Part shown: in pieces, positions 42,733 through 53,561 of the stretch | Layout of the letters: every line of letters starts with the position of its first letter | How positions within the stretch are numbered: position 1 is the first letter of the stretch | DNA from: Zasmidium citrigriseum | Lineage: Eukaryota; Ascomycota; Dothideomycetes; Mycosphaerellales; Mycosphaerellaceae | Direction: 5' to 3' | Length of the DNA: 64,000 nucleotides | NCBI GenBank assembly: GCA_002786025.1 | Contig: NHNW01000011.1 | Location: forward strand, 806,001 to 870,000 | Notes under the pieces: model-generated | Told to the model about the DNA's origin: nothing | Databases searched by the model: none | What the model saw: the letters and a program-made list of their open reading frames with translations, nothing else | Translations under genes and position numbers: made by a program

Positions 42733-44166
42733 TCATGCCAAGTGCACCTCACCACAGTTGCTATTAGACACCACAAAGCCCACATTACTCCCACTCTGAA
42801 CACTAAACGTCCCCGTATCAGCCGTAGCATCACACGTCGCCCCAACCAAAGGGAAAAAGTAGCACGTCCCACTAGCCGGATGGAACGTCGAGCTCCCACA
42901 GTTGCCATTCTGGACGCATTGCACGCAGCAGGAGTAGGCGTCGGAGGTGGCGTTGCCGAAGGAGAAGCCTACTTCGGGATCGGTGGTTACGATGTTGAAA
43001 ATTCGTTTGCTGTCGACGAAGGAGACGATGTTGTTTGGGGCGCAGGCGGCGTAGGTTGTTGGTTGGGGGAGGAAGGTTGTTGAGGTTGTTGTTATTGGGA
43101 TTGTGGTTGTGGAGGAGATTGTTGAGGTGCTGGTTATTGTTTGGGTGGTGGAGGAGGTGAGGGTTGTTGATGCGGCGATGGGTGTCTCGGTGAGTGTGGT
43201 TGTTGTCGTTGTGAAGGAAGTCTGAAGATGTCAGTTTCCAATCTCCTTACGCTCAAGTACAAGGTCGACTTGCCTGTGTGACCGTCCCACGAGGAGCAGT
43301 GATAGTTTTGGTCTTCTTTGCCGTAGATGTAATAACCTTCGTGCTGACGATCTCGACTCTCTTGTAGCACGTTACTGAGCCCCTGAATACTGGTGGATCA
43401 TAGGAGACACTGCCATCCGACCCACAGATGATCTTTTGTGTACTGGCACGCTCTTCGAGAGCGACAGGCTCAGCCTCTGCTTCCCTGATGCGATCTCTTG
43501 TAGCTCGTCTTCGTTTGGCTACAGTGTGGCCTGACGCGGCAAGAGCCGAAGAAAGGGGGACGAAGCCAGATGAGGCGGGGATCGTTGTAGTGTCAAGAGT
43601 ACTGGTGACTACTTCCGTCGAAGTTGGCATGGACGTGGAGATAAGGGTAGTGGATACCGTGCTGGTCTGAGTGAAAGAGAGCGTCGTCGAGAATGTGTTG
43701 GTTGTCTTTGGAAGAGTCTTGGTTGTGCTCTTTACAACCGTCGACTTGGTCGAGACTGTAGCGCTCTTGGGAGTGATCGTTGTAGTTGGAGTGAAAACGG
43801 ATTGAATAGTCTTGGTTAAATGTAGTGTCGTGGCCTTGCTCGTGGTACCTCCGCCGCCCTGATACAAGTTAGCAACTACTTGCAAGCAACATACCCTCCT
43901 TCTTCCGCTGAAACTGGAACACCGTTCTCTCCGGACGAACGTATAACTCGAAGCTCTTGAACAGCTTGCTAGGCTCTTAAACGATGTCGATGAGTTTGGG
44001 GATAGCTGGGGACATCTTCCAATTTGACCGGAACACCGCAGGTATGAACATTGCGTACCTTCTGGGGCTTGAGCTGTGTCCTGCAGAACTCTTGCGAGTA
44101 TGTACTAGCGCCTTGAGCTGCCGCGGCCACGGCCATGACGGCCAGAGAGAGGAGTGGAATGTACAT
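42733..44166 (-). CDS. Secreted Thr/Ser-rich protein with Apple/PAN-like C-terminal domain
   Basis: Proposed exons on the minus strand: 44166-44059, 43858-43274 and 43221-42733; 393 residues. The N-terminus is a signal peptide (MYIPLLSLAVMAVAAAAQG). Two Thr/Ser-rich mucin-like stretches flank a central segment with dibasic sites (AKRRRATRDR) and paired Cys (KIICGSDG, SVTCYKR). The C-terminus (SYCCVQCVQNGNCG-like spacing, TCYFFPLVGATCD, NSNCGEVHLA) has the Cys pattern of fungal Apple/PAN domains, which bind carbohydrate or protein. The second intron appears to use a GC donor (CAG|GCAAGT...CTTCAG). The first intron would be 200 nt, long for this window, and holds a copy of the gene's own 3' flank, so the N-terminal exon link is the weakest part of the model. 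Likely a cell-wall or extracellular protein. Confidence 0.75.
43891..44039. repeat. Diverged duplicate, copy 2 (inside the first intron of the Apple/PAN-like gene)
   Basis: Same orientation as copy 1 at 42569-42714, with the palindrome changed to AAGCTCTTGAACAGCTT (43951-43967). Occupies most of the 200-nt intron. Confidence 0.6.
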
Positions 44167-45683
44167 AGTGGAGAGTTGGCGCCCTCAAAGAACGATACAT
44201 CGAGAATGGTACGGGAAACGGGTAGTTCATATACTTACGCTCTCACCTTATCGGCTCTCAGGCAAAAGAGATGGGGCAGTAGGAATCCGTCTAGACCGTG
44301 CATTTGACACTCAGCTTCGGATCACAGAGCGCCTCATCCAGTGTCTGTCGTTCCGAGGGCCGTCCACGTCCCGAAGGTGCTTGTGCTTTGGCGATGTCTT
44401 GTCCACTCGCCTGCAAACGCAGTGGAGACGATGTCCTGACTTGACCAGTTGAGGTTGCTTCATGCAGACACGATAATTCGAGACATGGATGGGACATGCG
44501 GGAGGTGCTGTAGGAGCTGGATCGCTTCGTACTCAAGATTCCGTCGTCAGGAATATCCATACCCTTGCACCCGGTGCATGTGCCTGGTCCTGCAGGCCAC
44601 ATGCCTCTGGAGAGACAGCAGCACGGCGAGTTCGAACGTACAATCGCCGCACTAGTAGCATCGCAGGAGTAAGCCCCAAAGAAATTCCTCCTTGTGTCAG
44701 GCCAAGATGTAGTCAAGCCTTCGTCTTAGCAGAGGTTCTCAAGCCTTCGTCAAGCACTCCGGAAGAATGGATAAATATAGCATCTGGCATATGCATGTCG
44801 TCTCGCTGTCGGGTGCCATGAATCGGCTATCCATGTGCTGTCACGCAAGAGCGCCACTCGAGGGGATAGAGCATCTTCAGGATCCCGTAATGTCGCACCA
44901 GAGCAGAGTGTCAGCATCGGTAGTCCGTTGAAGATGGGGCCGAGTTCCATCCCGACTCTGCTGCATTCCATTTGCTCGCGACGGGCCGTTTTGGGCAAGC
45001 TCGGCGCACCGAAGAGGCTCTGGCGTTCTCTGAAGGCCGGTTGAGAGGTCGATTATCGAATGGCCAAGGATGTACTCCTTGGTCTGGTTGTGAAAGGGCC
45101 GAGTCGTTGCTTCCGGCGTGTCTGCTCGTGAGGAGCCATTTCAAGGCAGCACCATCGCATTTGATGCCTCATCTGCTTAGCGGAAAGCTGTATTCTAGAA
45201 TCGACGCTTCGCAAAGGAATATGAGAAGGGAAGTATATGAAGAGCAAAGAGAATGAAGGAAGGTTGGAAGAAGGGGAGAGGGCGGAAAGATCCCGCGATG
45301 CTTGACGTCTCCTCGTGGTCGGCCCTGCTCTCCTTCCCTTCTCCAACAACATTCGAGCTTCGAGAGACCATCAACATGCCATTCAGATGGCCAGTTGACC
45401 TCCGCTGGCCCGAGAACCATTCAGCTTCGATGACTCTGGCTCGTTGTCACCAAAATTCGGCATTCTTATGATGGCAAAAGTTCTTTTTGCATTTGGAATA
45501 GCCACCACGATGGCTGAGCCCCGCCTCGCGCCTCGTCACGATATACCGGCCCAGACGCGTGATTGAGTTGAAAGCTCTTGGAGCTATATTGACTATGACG
45601 ATTGTTGATCTTCTCTATTTCTTTGGTCGCCTGTCTTTTCTTTAGTCACCATTCCTCTTCTTTCCCGCTTCCAATCACCAAAG
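44167..45683. other. Divergent promoter region, Apple/PAN-like gene and aldehyde dehydrogenase
   Basis: 1.5 kb. No gene recognised. The final 100 bases before the dehydrogenase ATG are pyrimidine-rich (ctctatttctttggtcgcctgtc), typical of a fungal leader. Confidence 0.5.
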
Positions 45684-47549
45684 ATGTCTGCACAAACGCT
45701 CGAAGTCCACGGCAAGAAAATCTCTCTCCCCACCGGCCTCTTCATCGGCGGCGAGTTTGTCAAAGCCAGAGAAGGAAAGACGTTTCCTGTCGAGAACCCA
45801 GCCACCGGCAAGGAGATCATACAAGTACAGGAAGGTCTCCCAGAGGATGTCGACGATGCAGTCAAAGCTGCGAGGAAAACGTTCAAGTCGAAAGAGTACT
45901 CCGAATTCGGTGCTGTCAACAGAGCAAAATGCATGATCAAACTTGCAGATCTGATGGAGGAGCACTTTGAGGAGCTCGTGACTCTTGAGATGGTGGATAC
46001 TGGCAAGACGAGACATCAGGCTTCCAATCTTGATGTTCCTGCGAGCATTGGGACGTTGAGGTACTACGCAGGGTGGGCAGACAAAGTCCTTGGACAGTCC
46101 AACTTCGATATTCCGAAAGTCTTTGGATATACTAAGCGGGAGCCCGTTGGCGTTTGTGGGCAGATCATTGTAAGTGTTGCTGAGCAATGCTGCATCTCCA
46201 GCAAGCTAATTAGTGACAGCCCTGGAACTTCCCACTGTAGGCTCAGTGTTGCGTACAGATCTGGAGATATGCTAACCATGACTTCTAGGCTCATGTACGC
46301 ATCAAAAAGCAGCAATTAACCTGACTACAGACAGCATTGATTGAACACTAACGATCTCACATAGGTTCACTTGGAAGATTGCCCCAGCATTCGCTACTGG
46401 AAACACTGTTGTCATTAAGAGCGCTGAAACGACACCACTCAACGCTCTCAAGATGTGTGAGCTCATCCAAAAAGCTGGCTTCCCGAAAGGCTCGATAAAT
46501 TTGGTGTCCGGATATGGTAAGACGGTTGGAGCAGCCATCGCTCAGCATATGGACGTAGACAAGGTCGCCTTTACTGGTTCGACAGTCACTGGCCGTAACA
46601 TTCTCCGAGCAGCTGCAAACTCCAACCTGAAGAAGGTCACACTCGAATTGGGAGGAAAGAGTCCCAATATCATTTTCGCAGACGCAGACCTCGACAAGGC
46701 TGTGGACTGGAGTGTATGGGGGATTCACATGAACTTCGGGCAAACGTTCGTATCTCAAGCCAATGAGTCGTTCTATAGCGAACGTGAAGATTTGCTGACA
46801 TTGTGAGATACATGCAGGTGCCATGCCGGTACACGTATCTACGTCCATGAGGATATCTACGACAAATTCCTCGAGGCATATACCGCGGTAAAGAAACTCC
46901 ACTACAACAACGTCGAGACAAGAAACTAACGCTTGGGCTTCAGAAAATGAAAGCCATCCAAGTTGGAGACAACTTTGGCGAGGGAGTCTCCCAAGGCCCA
47001 CAGCAGAGCAAGATGCAATACGAGAAGATTCAAGGCTACCTCAAAGCTGGCAAAGATGAGGGCGCAACCGTGCATCTCGGTGGTGGCGCCAAAGACATGG
47101 GCAACGATGGATACTATATTGAGGTGTGAATCCCGTCTCATGCTGGGGAACATTGCTGACGTGCCTGTTTCTGCTAGCCTACAATCTTCACGGATGTCAC
47201 ACCGAACATGAAGATTGTCAAGGAGGAGATCTTCGGGCCGGTGGTTGTTGTGGCTAAGTTCAAGACAGAGGAAGAAGTCATCGAGCTTGCGAATGACACG
47301 ACCTACGGGCTTGCAGCTGGAATCCATACCAAGGACTACGAGACCGCCGTCAGAGTGACTTCAGCACTCAAGGCTGGAACTACTTGGGTCAACATGTTCA
47401 ACTTCGTCCACTGGTCCATGCCTTTCGGAGGGTACAAGGAGTCAGGCATAGGGCGAGAATGCGGCGATGCAGCACTTGAGAACTACACAGAGACAAAGAC
47501 AGTCTACTGGAACATGGGCATGCCGCCTCCAACCGATGGATCGAAGTAG
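45684..47549 (+). CDS. NAD(P)-dependent aldehyde dehydrogenase
   Basis: Seven exons: 45684-46169, 46220-46236 (17 nt), 46289-46294 (6 nt), 46365-46745, 46818-46887, 46944-47123 and 47178-47549; 503 residues, the usual family length. The microexons encode the invariant [16 protein letters not shown] segment; skipping the 6-nt exon keeps the frame but loses two residues. The active site shows the general base in [11 protein letters not shown] (Glu264) and the catalytic Cys298 in GQTCHAGTR. The C-terminus has EEIFGPVV and [13 protein letters not shown]. There is no targeting peptide, so the enzyme is probably cytosolic; it oxidises acetaldehyde or other aldehydes to acids. Intron 4 uses a weak donor (AC|GTTCGT), chosen because it is the only one restoring the Cys motif. 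Confidence 0.92.
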
Positions 47550-47694
47550 ACGTCGCAGAACTCGACTTAGAACAGAATGATTACAGGGTATCTCAAAATC
47601 CTCCACTATACAACATGAGTTGATCATCAACATCAGGTCCATTCTCAACAGAAGCTTATTTCTTCTTGGGCGGATGATGAGCCGGACGCCGTTT

Positions 47695-49219
47695 CTAAGC
47701 GCTGGCATTGTTGCCTCCCACAGTGACTGTGAGCTTCGTAGGCGAGAAGCTAAAGATGGCTCCCTCTTGTGGCTCGCCGCCATCGGGAGAGACATCGTCG
47801 TAGGGGAAGGCGTATCCGATTCCGTCGACATTTGCGGCGTGGACCACTCTGGCATAGTGCTGTACGTCTTGTCAGCAAGAGATGACAGTCTTGCCGTTAC
47901 CTATGCGTGCTACTCACATTTGTGACATCAGCCTTGTAGTACTGACTTGCATTCGTCCCATTGGGAGTGTTATTCGCCAGGAGCAAGACACTTCGATTGA
48001 AAGCCGCCGCCAGACGTGGGATAATGGCATTGGTCTTCGCGTTACTACCAGTCGCAAAAGGCCCAGTGCTGTTGCTAAAGATATCCGCTGACGTGGGTTT
48101 TCCGAACGTGCTTCCATCGCCAAAGTCCAGGATGCCGTTTGCGTTGACTTTGCCTGTCACTTCGCCCCAGGATGCTTGGGTGTCGACTGTGAGATTTTGG
48201 GATTGGAACTTGCTCCATACTGTAAGTCGAATGATCAGCCAGGATTGAAATCAGGAGGAGAGTGGGAGGCAATCTTACCATTATTGACGTACTCCGTCCA
48301 ATAAGTCGAGAACCAGTCCGGGTTGTTCGTAATGCCAGAATTTGGAGACAGTGCCCTCAGGTCCTTCCCGCCGCTCTGCACGATCAAGGAGCTCCACCTC
48401 CTCCCATCTTTGGCCGTCTGCGCACGCAACCCCTTCGCAACCGTTGCAAGGCCATCAGCTTTCATGCCTCCGACATGCTGGGAGCTACCCGCCGTGTCGT
48501 TCAACGTGAGCGCAACAGGCAGATTGCTGACAAAGTCAACGTAAGAGATATTCACGAAGACCTGCGCCGAGTTGAATGTGAACTCGCAGAAGTTGAAGTT
48601 TGTGTTGTAGTTCGGGTCGGATTGGTTGAAGACTGAAGGTTCCACGAGTCCAGGGCCTGGGTTGAGTAGGAAGGTCAGTTCTTTGCCGATGGAGAACCAG
48701 ATTCGGGCTCCAGCGAGACGAGGAATCGTTGCATTGACGACGTTGCCTGGTCCGCCGAGAGGAATGGAGCAGTTCGCACCAAGCGACTGTCCTGTAGCGG
48801 ATGGACTGGCTGGGTAGTAGGCGGTCCTTGCGTCTGATTGAAGTAGGAATACGGCGTTGTTGTTGTCGAGGGCCAGACCAGCTGTCATGCTTTCAGTCTC
48901 GATCAAGCACGAATATGCTCAGGGAACACTTACTGATATAAGCATATACCTGGTTGGAACTCGTCTGGTTCTCCAAGGCAACCGTCAAGGTACCAGTCAC
49001 CGTGGCCGCCGAGGAAGTAGGTTGCATCGCCGCGCGGTCAAAGGTCTTCAGTGGCCTCTGGAGCTGATTCTTTTGAGGTTGCGATACTTGCTCAGGGGAA
49101 AAATAACGTGCGGTTGTCTTAGGTGGTTCCGACTTGGGTTCCGACTTGGACTGGTCCTTCTGCTTGTTGGCAGACTGCCTTTTCACCAAGCTTTTGATTC
49201 TATCCACAAGCGAGGGCAT
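47695..49219 (-). CDS. GH64-type (thaumatin-like fold) beta-1,3-glucanase
   Basis: Four exons on the minus strand: 49219-48934, 48881-48279, 48219-47918 and 47859-47695; 451 residues. After a Lys/Gln/Pro-rich N-terminus of about 65 residues, the domain runs through TVALENQT, ARIWFSIGKELTFLLNPGPG, SDPNYNTNFNFCEFTFN, ISYVDFVSNLPVALTL and the C-terminal DIFSNSTGPFATG. These are hallmarks of GH64 laminaripentaose-producing beta-1,3-glucanases and their fungal relatives, which cut beta-1,3-glucan. The N-terminus is basic and hydrophilic with no visible signal peptide, unlike most wall glucanases. An unannotated upstream exon or unconventional secretion are alternatives. Introns of 52, 59 and 58 nt all have good donors and keep frame. 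Confidence 0.88.
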
Positions 49220-50219
49220 CTTGGAAGGCTGTTCGGGGCTGGATAACGCGGTATAAGGAAAGTCTGATGAACAGAAAGGGGAGGTGGAGCTGAAAGTGAA
49301 ACTGCGACTCGGATGGTAAATAAGACTTGCCGATAATGGTTCTTTGAGGGCAGGGGAAGCCGTCCTTTAAATCGATCAGAGCGTGCTTGCCAGCCGGATG
49401 CCACGAGGATCAAATCTCAACACCACTCCAGAAGAGAACGATCCATCGCCCGCAGACGACAAGTCTTTTGATGTCATCGCGTAGGAACAAAGCGCGATGT
49501 TGCAAAGTCTCGAGTCGCGTCAACTCTGGATTCGACGGCGAAGCGAGAGTCAACTCAAAATGAGACCGTCAAGCCGTCCGTGGCCGACGCGCTGGTGTGA
49601 GCCAGTCGAAGTCTTTGTGAACTGTCAACAAATCTTGGTAGGCGGCGCATCACGAACAGCTCGCATTAGTGCATTGGCGTGGCAGTCAGAGCTCACTTGG
49701 TATGGCTTTGACGAAGAGGAAGTCGCAGACCTTTGAGCGTCAACTGTCAGTCTCATGCGCTCTGTCAAAGTATACAGAGTACGAGAGACAGCTGAGCCGC
49801 AAAGGAGCTGCGTTGCCAGGTATCGCAGTGAAGTCGTGACTTGCTGCGGGGCCGTGAGACAAACGTAGGCGTGATTGCAGTGACAATGGCCTTGTAGTTT
49901 CACGCGACCTTATACATTCGGCTGCAACGTGAGGTTGCATCGCTCAAGACGGCGAAGAACCACAAGTCGCATCGAGGCCGTGTACGGCAGCTGTGACAAT
50001 CTGATGTGGGTGTGGATGAGGTGATGTTGAAAGAAAGCTGGCGGGTAACATGGATGCTCCCATGTTACCAACCGAGGTGCCTGGCGGCTGAGGTATCGCT
50101 GAACTTCTCATCCGTTACCACTCAAAAGACGATTACCGCAATCAAACAATGCATATAGGGTATCTTAAGTCCATGTCCAACTCCAGAAGCGCCGCGCTGA
50201 TTTAAATATCCTGGTCGTG
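49220..50219. other. Glucanase promoter and 3' flank of the Saf4-like gene
   Basis: 1.0 kb, nothing recognised beyond short mirrored open frames. Confidence 0.5.
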
Positions 50220-51098
50220 TCATCCAAAAGGATTCAAAGCCGCTCGAGTGTTGGACAGTAGTTGACGCTGCAAAGCATCTTTTCGACTGTCTTTTGTTGT
50301 CTTGGTGGATTTCGCCTTGGCCACCCTGTTGGTTGGAGTCCGGAACATGGCCCGAGAACCAGCCTCGTCCGTGTTTCTGCTTGCATCAACCTCTCCGAAC
50401 GTCACGAGCTTCGCCCTGGCGCTATCCTGTTCAGTAGCCGGGAGAAGATCAATGTCGGTGCCAATTCGATCTTTGATAGCCTGCGTAGCCTCTTCCTCGC
50501 GCTTGAGCGCCTTCCTTTCTGTCCGGAAAGAGTCTCGCACACGTTTGTTGGCTGTCCATGGATCGTCCCAGTCTCTATCCCGTGCCGTGTACAGCTCCTG
50601 GATACGCTTCGTGTTGTCTTGAATCTGCGCCTTCTCCTCTGCTTTGCCCTCCAACTGGGCGAAGGCATCGTCTCGCCTCCTCTCCCGCTCTTCTGCCGTC
50701 AAGATTGGCACGCCGTTCTCGCCTTCTCTCACGCGATCCTCTGGCTCTCCGTAGTCTCGAGCTTTACCTCCCTCTGTGACCACATACGCGGTGTTCTTTG
50801 GATCGGTCTTGATCTCGATGGTTCCACTGCAAGCTGGATGCCTCATGCGAAAGCACCAGATGGGAGTTGAGTAGTAGTAGCCCACCTTCTTCTTCTCAGC
50901 GTTGAATCGGACGCCTTGACCTATGATAGCATGTGGCTTGCAGGTATGGCACCAGACTGCGAATGGCATCTCGAATCGCACGGTCTGGGTTCCATCTTTG
51001 CGCAGTGTTCCAGGCGCTCTTCGATGATGGAGTTTGTTGCCCGTAGTCGTTCCTTCGAGTTCTGGAGGCACATACCGGCCCTGATTGAAGCCCTGCAT
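50220..51098 (-). CDS. CWC16-family splicing factor, CCDC130/Saf4 type
   Basis: Single exon, 292 residues. Begins MQGFNQGRYVPPE, the family's characteristic start, followed by the zinc-binding region FAVWCHTCKPH, RFNAEKKKVGYYYSTPIWCF, CSGTIEIKTDPKNTAYVV (DUF572). The second half is charged and helical (EERERRRDDAFAQLEGKAEEK), with a basic C-terminus. Members associate with the spliceosome during the catalytic steps; CCDC130/Saf4 is the sister of Yju2/CCDC94. The KKKVGYYYSTPI wording distinguishes it from Yju2. Divergent from rei1 with 318 bp between start codons. Confidence 0.93.
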   Translation of the reverse strand: MQGFNQGRYVPPELEGTTTGNKLHHRRAPGTLRKDGTQTVRFEMPFAVWCHTCKPHAIIGQGVRFNAEKKKVGYYYSTPIWCFRMRHPACSGTIEIKTDPKNTAYVVTEGGKARDYGEPEDRVREGENGVPILTAEERERRRDDAFAQLEGKAEEKAQIQDNTKRIQELYTARDRDWDDPWTANKRVRDSFRTERKALKREEEATQAIKDRIGTDIDLLPATEQDSARAKLVTFGEVDASRNTDEAGSRAMFRTPTNRVAKAKSTKTTKDSRKDALQRQLLSNTRAALNPFG

Positions 51099-51416
51099 CT
51101 CGAAGACTGGTGGCGATTGTCAGCGATCACGACATCTTCAGAAAATTGAAGTGTTGATGAGAAAGCACAGAGTCTGGCCTCTGGATCACAGAAAGAGCCC
51201 TGCGGCTGAACAAGGTTTCGGAAGGAACCCTGAAACCGTGCTCCGTGCGCCGTGCGTCATAGCGTAGAAATCGTCTTCGTTCTTCGCGACGGACCCATGC
51301 GACTCCATCCTCGCCCACGCCGAAATTCGCCTTTGCCGACGCCTTCGCCGCTGGTGAATCTCATGGTGGACGTCCCTACTAACATTCCTCTGTGATAGCA
51401 AAAGAATACGCTCATC
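51099..51416. promoter_or_regulatory. Divergent promoter, Saf4-like gene and rei1
   Basis: 318 bp shared between two start codons pointing apart. No specific element recognised. Confidence 0.5.
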
Positions 51417-53060
51417 ATGGCGACCCTTGCAAACGCCCAACAACCGCCCGCCACGCAAAATGGCTCTGCTCACCCGTTCACCTGCAACACCTGCCAAGTC
51501 GCCTTCCGGTCGAGTGACCTGCAACGAACGCACATGCAGTCCGACTGGCACCGCTACAACCTGAAGCGCCGCGTCGCTGCTCTCCCACCTCTGACATCGG
51601 AGATCTTCGCCGAGAAAGTGCTTGCTAATAAAGCGTCTGCCGCCGCCACTGCAGCTCGGGCAAGTTTCGAGAAGAGATGTGAGGCTTGTGATAAGACCTA
51701 CTACAGCGAAGGTGCATATGTGAATCATTTGGGCAGTCAAAAGCACAAGATGCTTGCTGTTAGAATGTCAGCTCGACGCGGAGGTATGGAAGGTGCAGAG
51801 ACCGATAGCATGGCCGACTCAACATTTACTCTTGGCGAGACTTTGGATAACGCAAGCACGACTGCGAGCACGATCAATGGGGGAGATAACCACACCGAGG
51901 AAGAGCTTGACGATGTGGTAGAGGGTATCAAGAATGCTGGTATCCACGACACTTCAGTCCAGCCGGGCTCATCGATTTCAAGCGCCGATCAAGCAAATGG
52001 CCACTCTGCAGAGACCAAGGAAGAGCCAAGCGAGTACGAGCACAAGGCAAACCTTGACCAATGCCTCTTCTGCAACTATATCTCTCCGACGATGGACTTG
52101 AACGTTCACCACATGTCGCGCCAGCACAGCTTTTTCATTCCCGAGAAGGATTATCTTGTCGACCTTGCAGGCCTGATCAACTACCTCAGCGAAACGATAT
52201 CCGTTCTTCACCAGTGCATTTTCTGCCACAAGTCTGTGCACACTTCTACCGGTGTGCAAACGCACATGCGAGACCGCGGACATTGCATGATTGCGTACAG
52301 CACGGAGGAGGAGCAGATGGAGGTTGGCGAATTCTATGATTTCCGGTCGACGTATTCAGACGAGGAGACGGAAGGTGAGGACGACGAGGCAAATGGTGGT
52401 GTCAGTCTGGGGGTGAAGCGAGCAGTCAAGACGACCATGGAGAACGAAGAAGGCGAAGATGTGGAGATGGACGAGGACGAGGAAGGTTGGGAGAGCGACA
52501 GCACCGTCTCGTCAGTGCCAACAGATGAGATCACATCAGTACCCATTGACCGTCCCCCGCGATACGACAAGCTTGGGCTTCACCGTCACCACTCGCACAC
52601 GGACCGGCGGCCGCACAAGACCAGCGATGGTTTCCACTCTCACGCGCACCAAGGCTCGCATGCCGTCTACTATGACGACTACGAATTACATCTTCCGTCA
52701 GGCCGCACCGCAGGACATCGTAGCCTGAACAAGTACTACCGCCAGAATCTCCGGAACTACCCATCAGCCGAGGAGCGTTCGCAACAGCGGATGATTGAGG
52801 ATGAGCGGCACGACTCTGACGCAGACGACGAGGAAACCGAAGAGTCCGAGCAGAATGGCGCTCCACGTGGCCGACAGCTGGTTAGTCGTGCCAACGGAGG
52901 CCTTGGCATGGTCGGCGTCAGCGATGCGAAGAAGCGAGAGGTGAAGGCGGTGGAGAAGCGTGACCTCAAGAAGCAGCAGCGTGCGCAGGCGAGATACGAC
53001 TGGAACGTGAACAAGAAGGCGAACAACCAGAAGCATTTCCGCGACCCGCTCCTGCAGTAG
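51417..53060 (+). CDS. rei1: Rei1-type cytoplasmic 60S ribosome maturation factor
   Basis: Single exon, 547 residues. Four C2H2-type fingers are visible: CNTCQVAFRSSDLQRTHMQSDWH, of which only the pattern C-x2-C...H matters (about 23-45), CEACDKTYYSEGAYVNH (about 88-110), CLFCNYISPTMDLNVHH (about 220-240) and CIFCHKSVHTSTGVQTH (about 272-292). An acidic linker (about 330-365) and a basic C-terminus follow (KKQQRAQARYDWNVNKKANN). Rei1/Reh1 act with Jjj1 on late pre-60S particles to release Arx1 and probe the exit tunnel with the C-terminal tail. Fungi often have a single gene for this role, so I name it rei1 rather than reh1 with modest certainty. Confidence 0.92.
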   Translation: MATLANAQQPPATQNGSAHPFTCNTCQVAFRSSDLQRTHMQSDWHRYNLKRRVAALPPLTSEIFAEKVLANKASAAATAARASFEKRCEACDKTYYSEGAYVNHLGSQKHKMLAVRMSARRGGMEGAETDSMADSTFTLGETLDNASTTASTINGGDNHTEEELDDVVEGIKNAGIHDTSVQPGSSISSADQANGHSAETKEEPSEYEHKANLDQCLFCNYISPTMDLNVHHMSRQHSFFIPEKDYLVDLAGLINYLSETISVLHQCIFCHKSVHTSTGVQTHMRDRGHCMIAYSTEEEQMEVGEFYDFRSTYSDEETEGEDDEANGGVSLGVKRAVKTTMENEEGEDVEMDEDEEGWESDSTVSSVPTDEITSVPIDRPPRYDKLGLHRHHSHTDRRPHKTSDGFHSHAHQGSHAVYYDDYELHLPSGRTAGHRSLNKYYRQNLRNYPSAEERSQQRMIEDERHDSDADDEETEESEQNGAPRGRQLVSRANGGLGMVGVSDAKKREVKAVEKRDLKKQQRAQARYDWNVNKKANNQKHFRDPLLQ

Positions 53061-53561
53061 TTGCTGCACTTCGGCACTGGGGAGAGGCTCGGCAAATTGC
53101 TGCTGCTGAGACGGCTTTTGATAGTCGTTGCTTCGTGTCACCAATGGGCTGGCGCGGAAGCAGTGAATGAATGGCTTGAGAACTCGCAGCGACTTGTCTG
53201 TGAATTGGAGTGACGACGTAGCATAGTTTCTGCAACAACCACGCTAAGGCAGGTCGCCGTTTTGGTGAAATTCTCCTGAACTAGATTTTGCTTGTCTTTG
53301 CTCCCTTCCAAAGCACTCGTCCACGTTTCACCAGTCGCAGGCAACCCTGCCCAGCCGCAGCACGTGAGACGGTGCGGCTCCAACCTAATCCCGCGGCGGA
53401 TTGTGCCGCGTCGCTAGCGTGCTTTGCTTCCTTCCTCGCCGACCTGCAACTTCAATTCAAACTCTTAACCGTTATTAACCACGACATTCCCTCCTTCACC
53501 GCATGCCTTCACCATCAGCTTGACACCTCTTAACCCACCCAACACCTTCTCATCACCCACC
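53061..53561. other. rei1 3' flank and promoter of the URI-like gene
   Basis: 501 bp with a CT/CA-rich leader immediately before the ATG (ttaacccacccaacaccttctcatcaccc). Confidence 0.5.
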
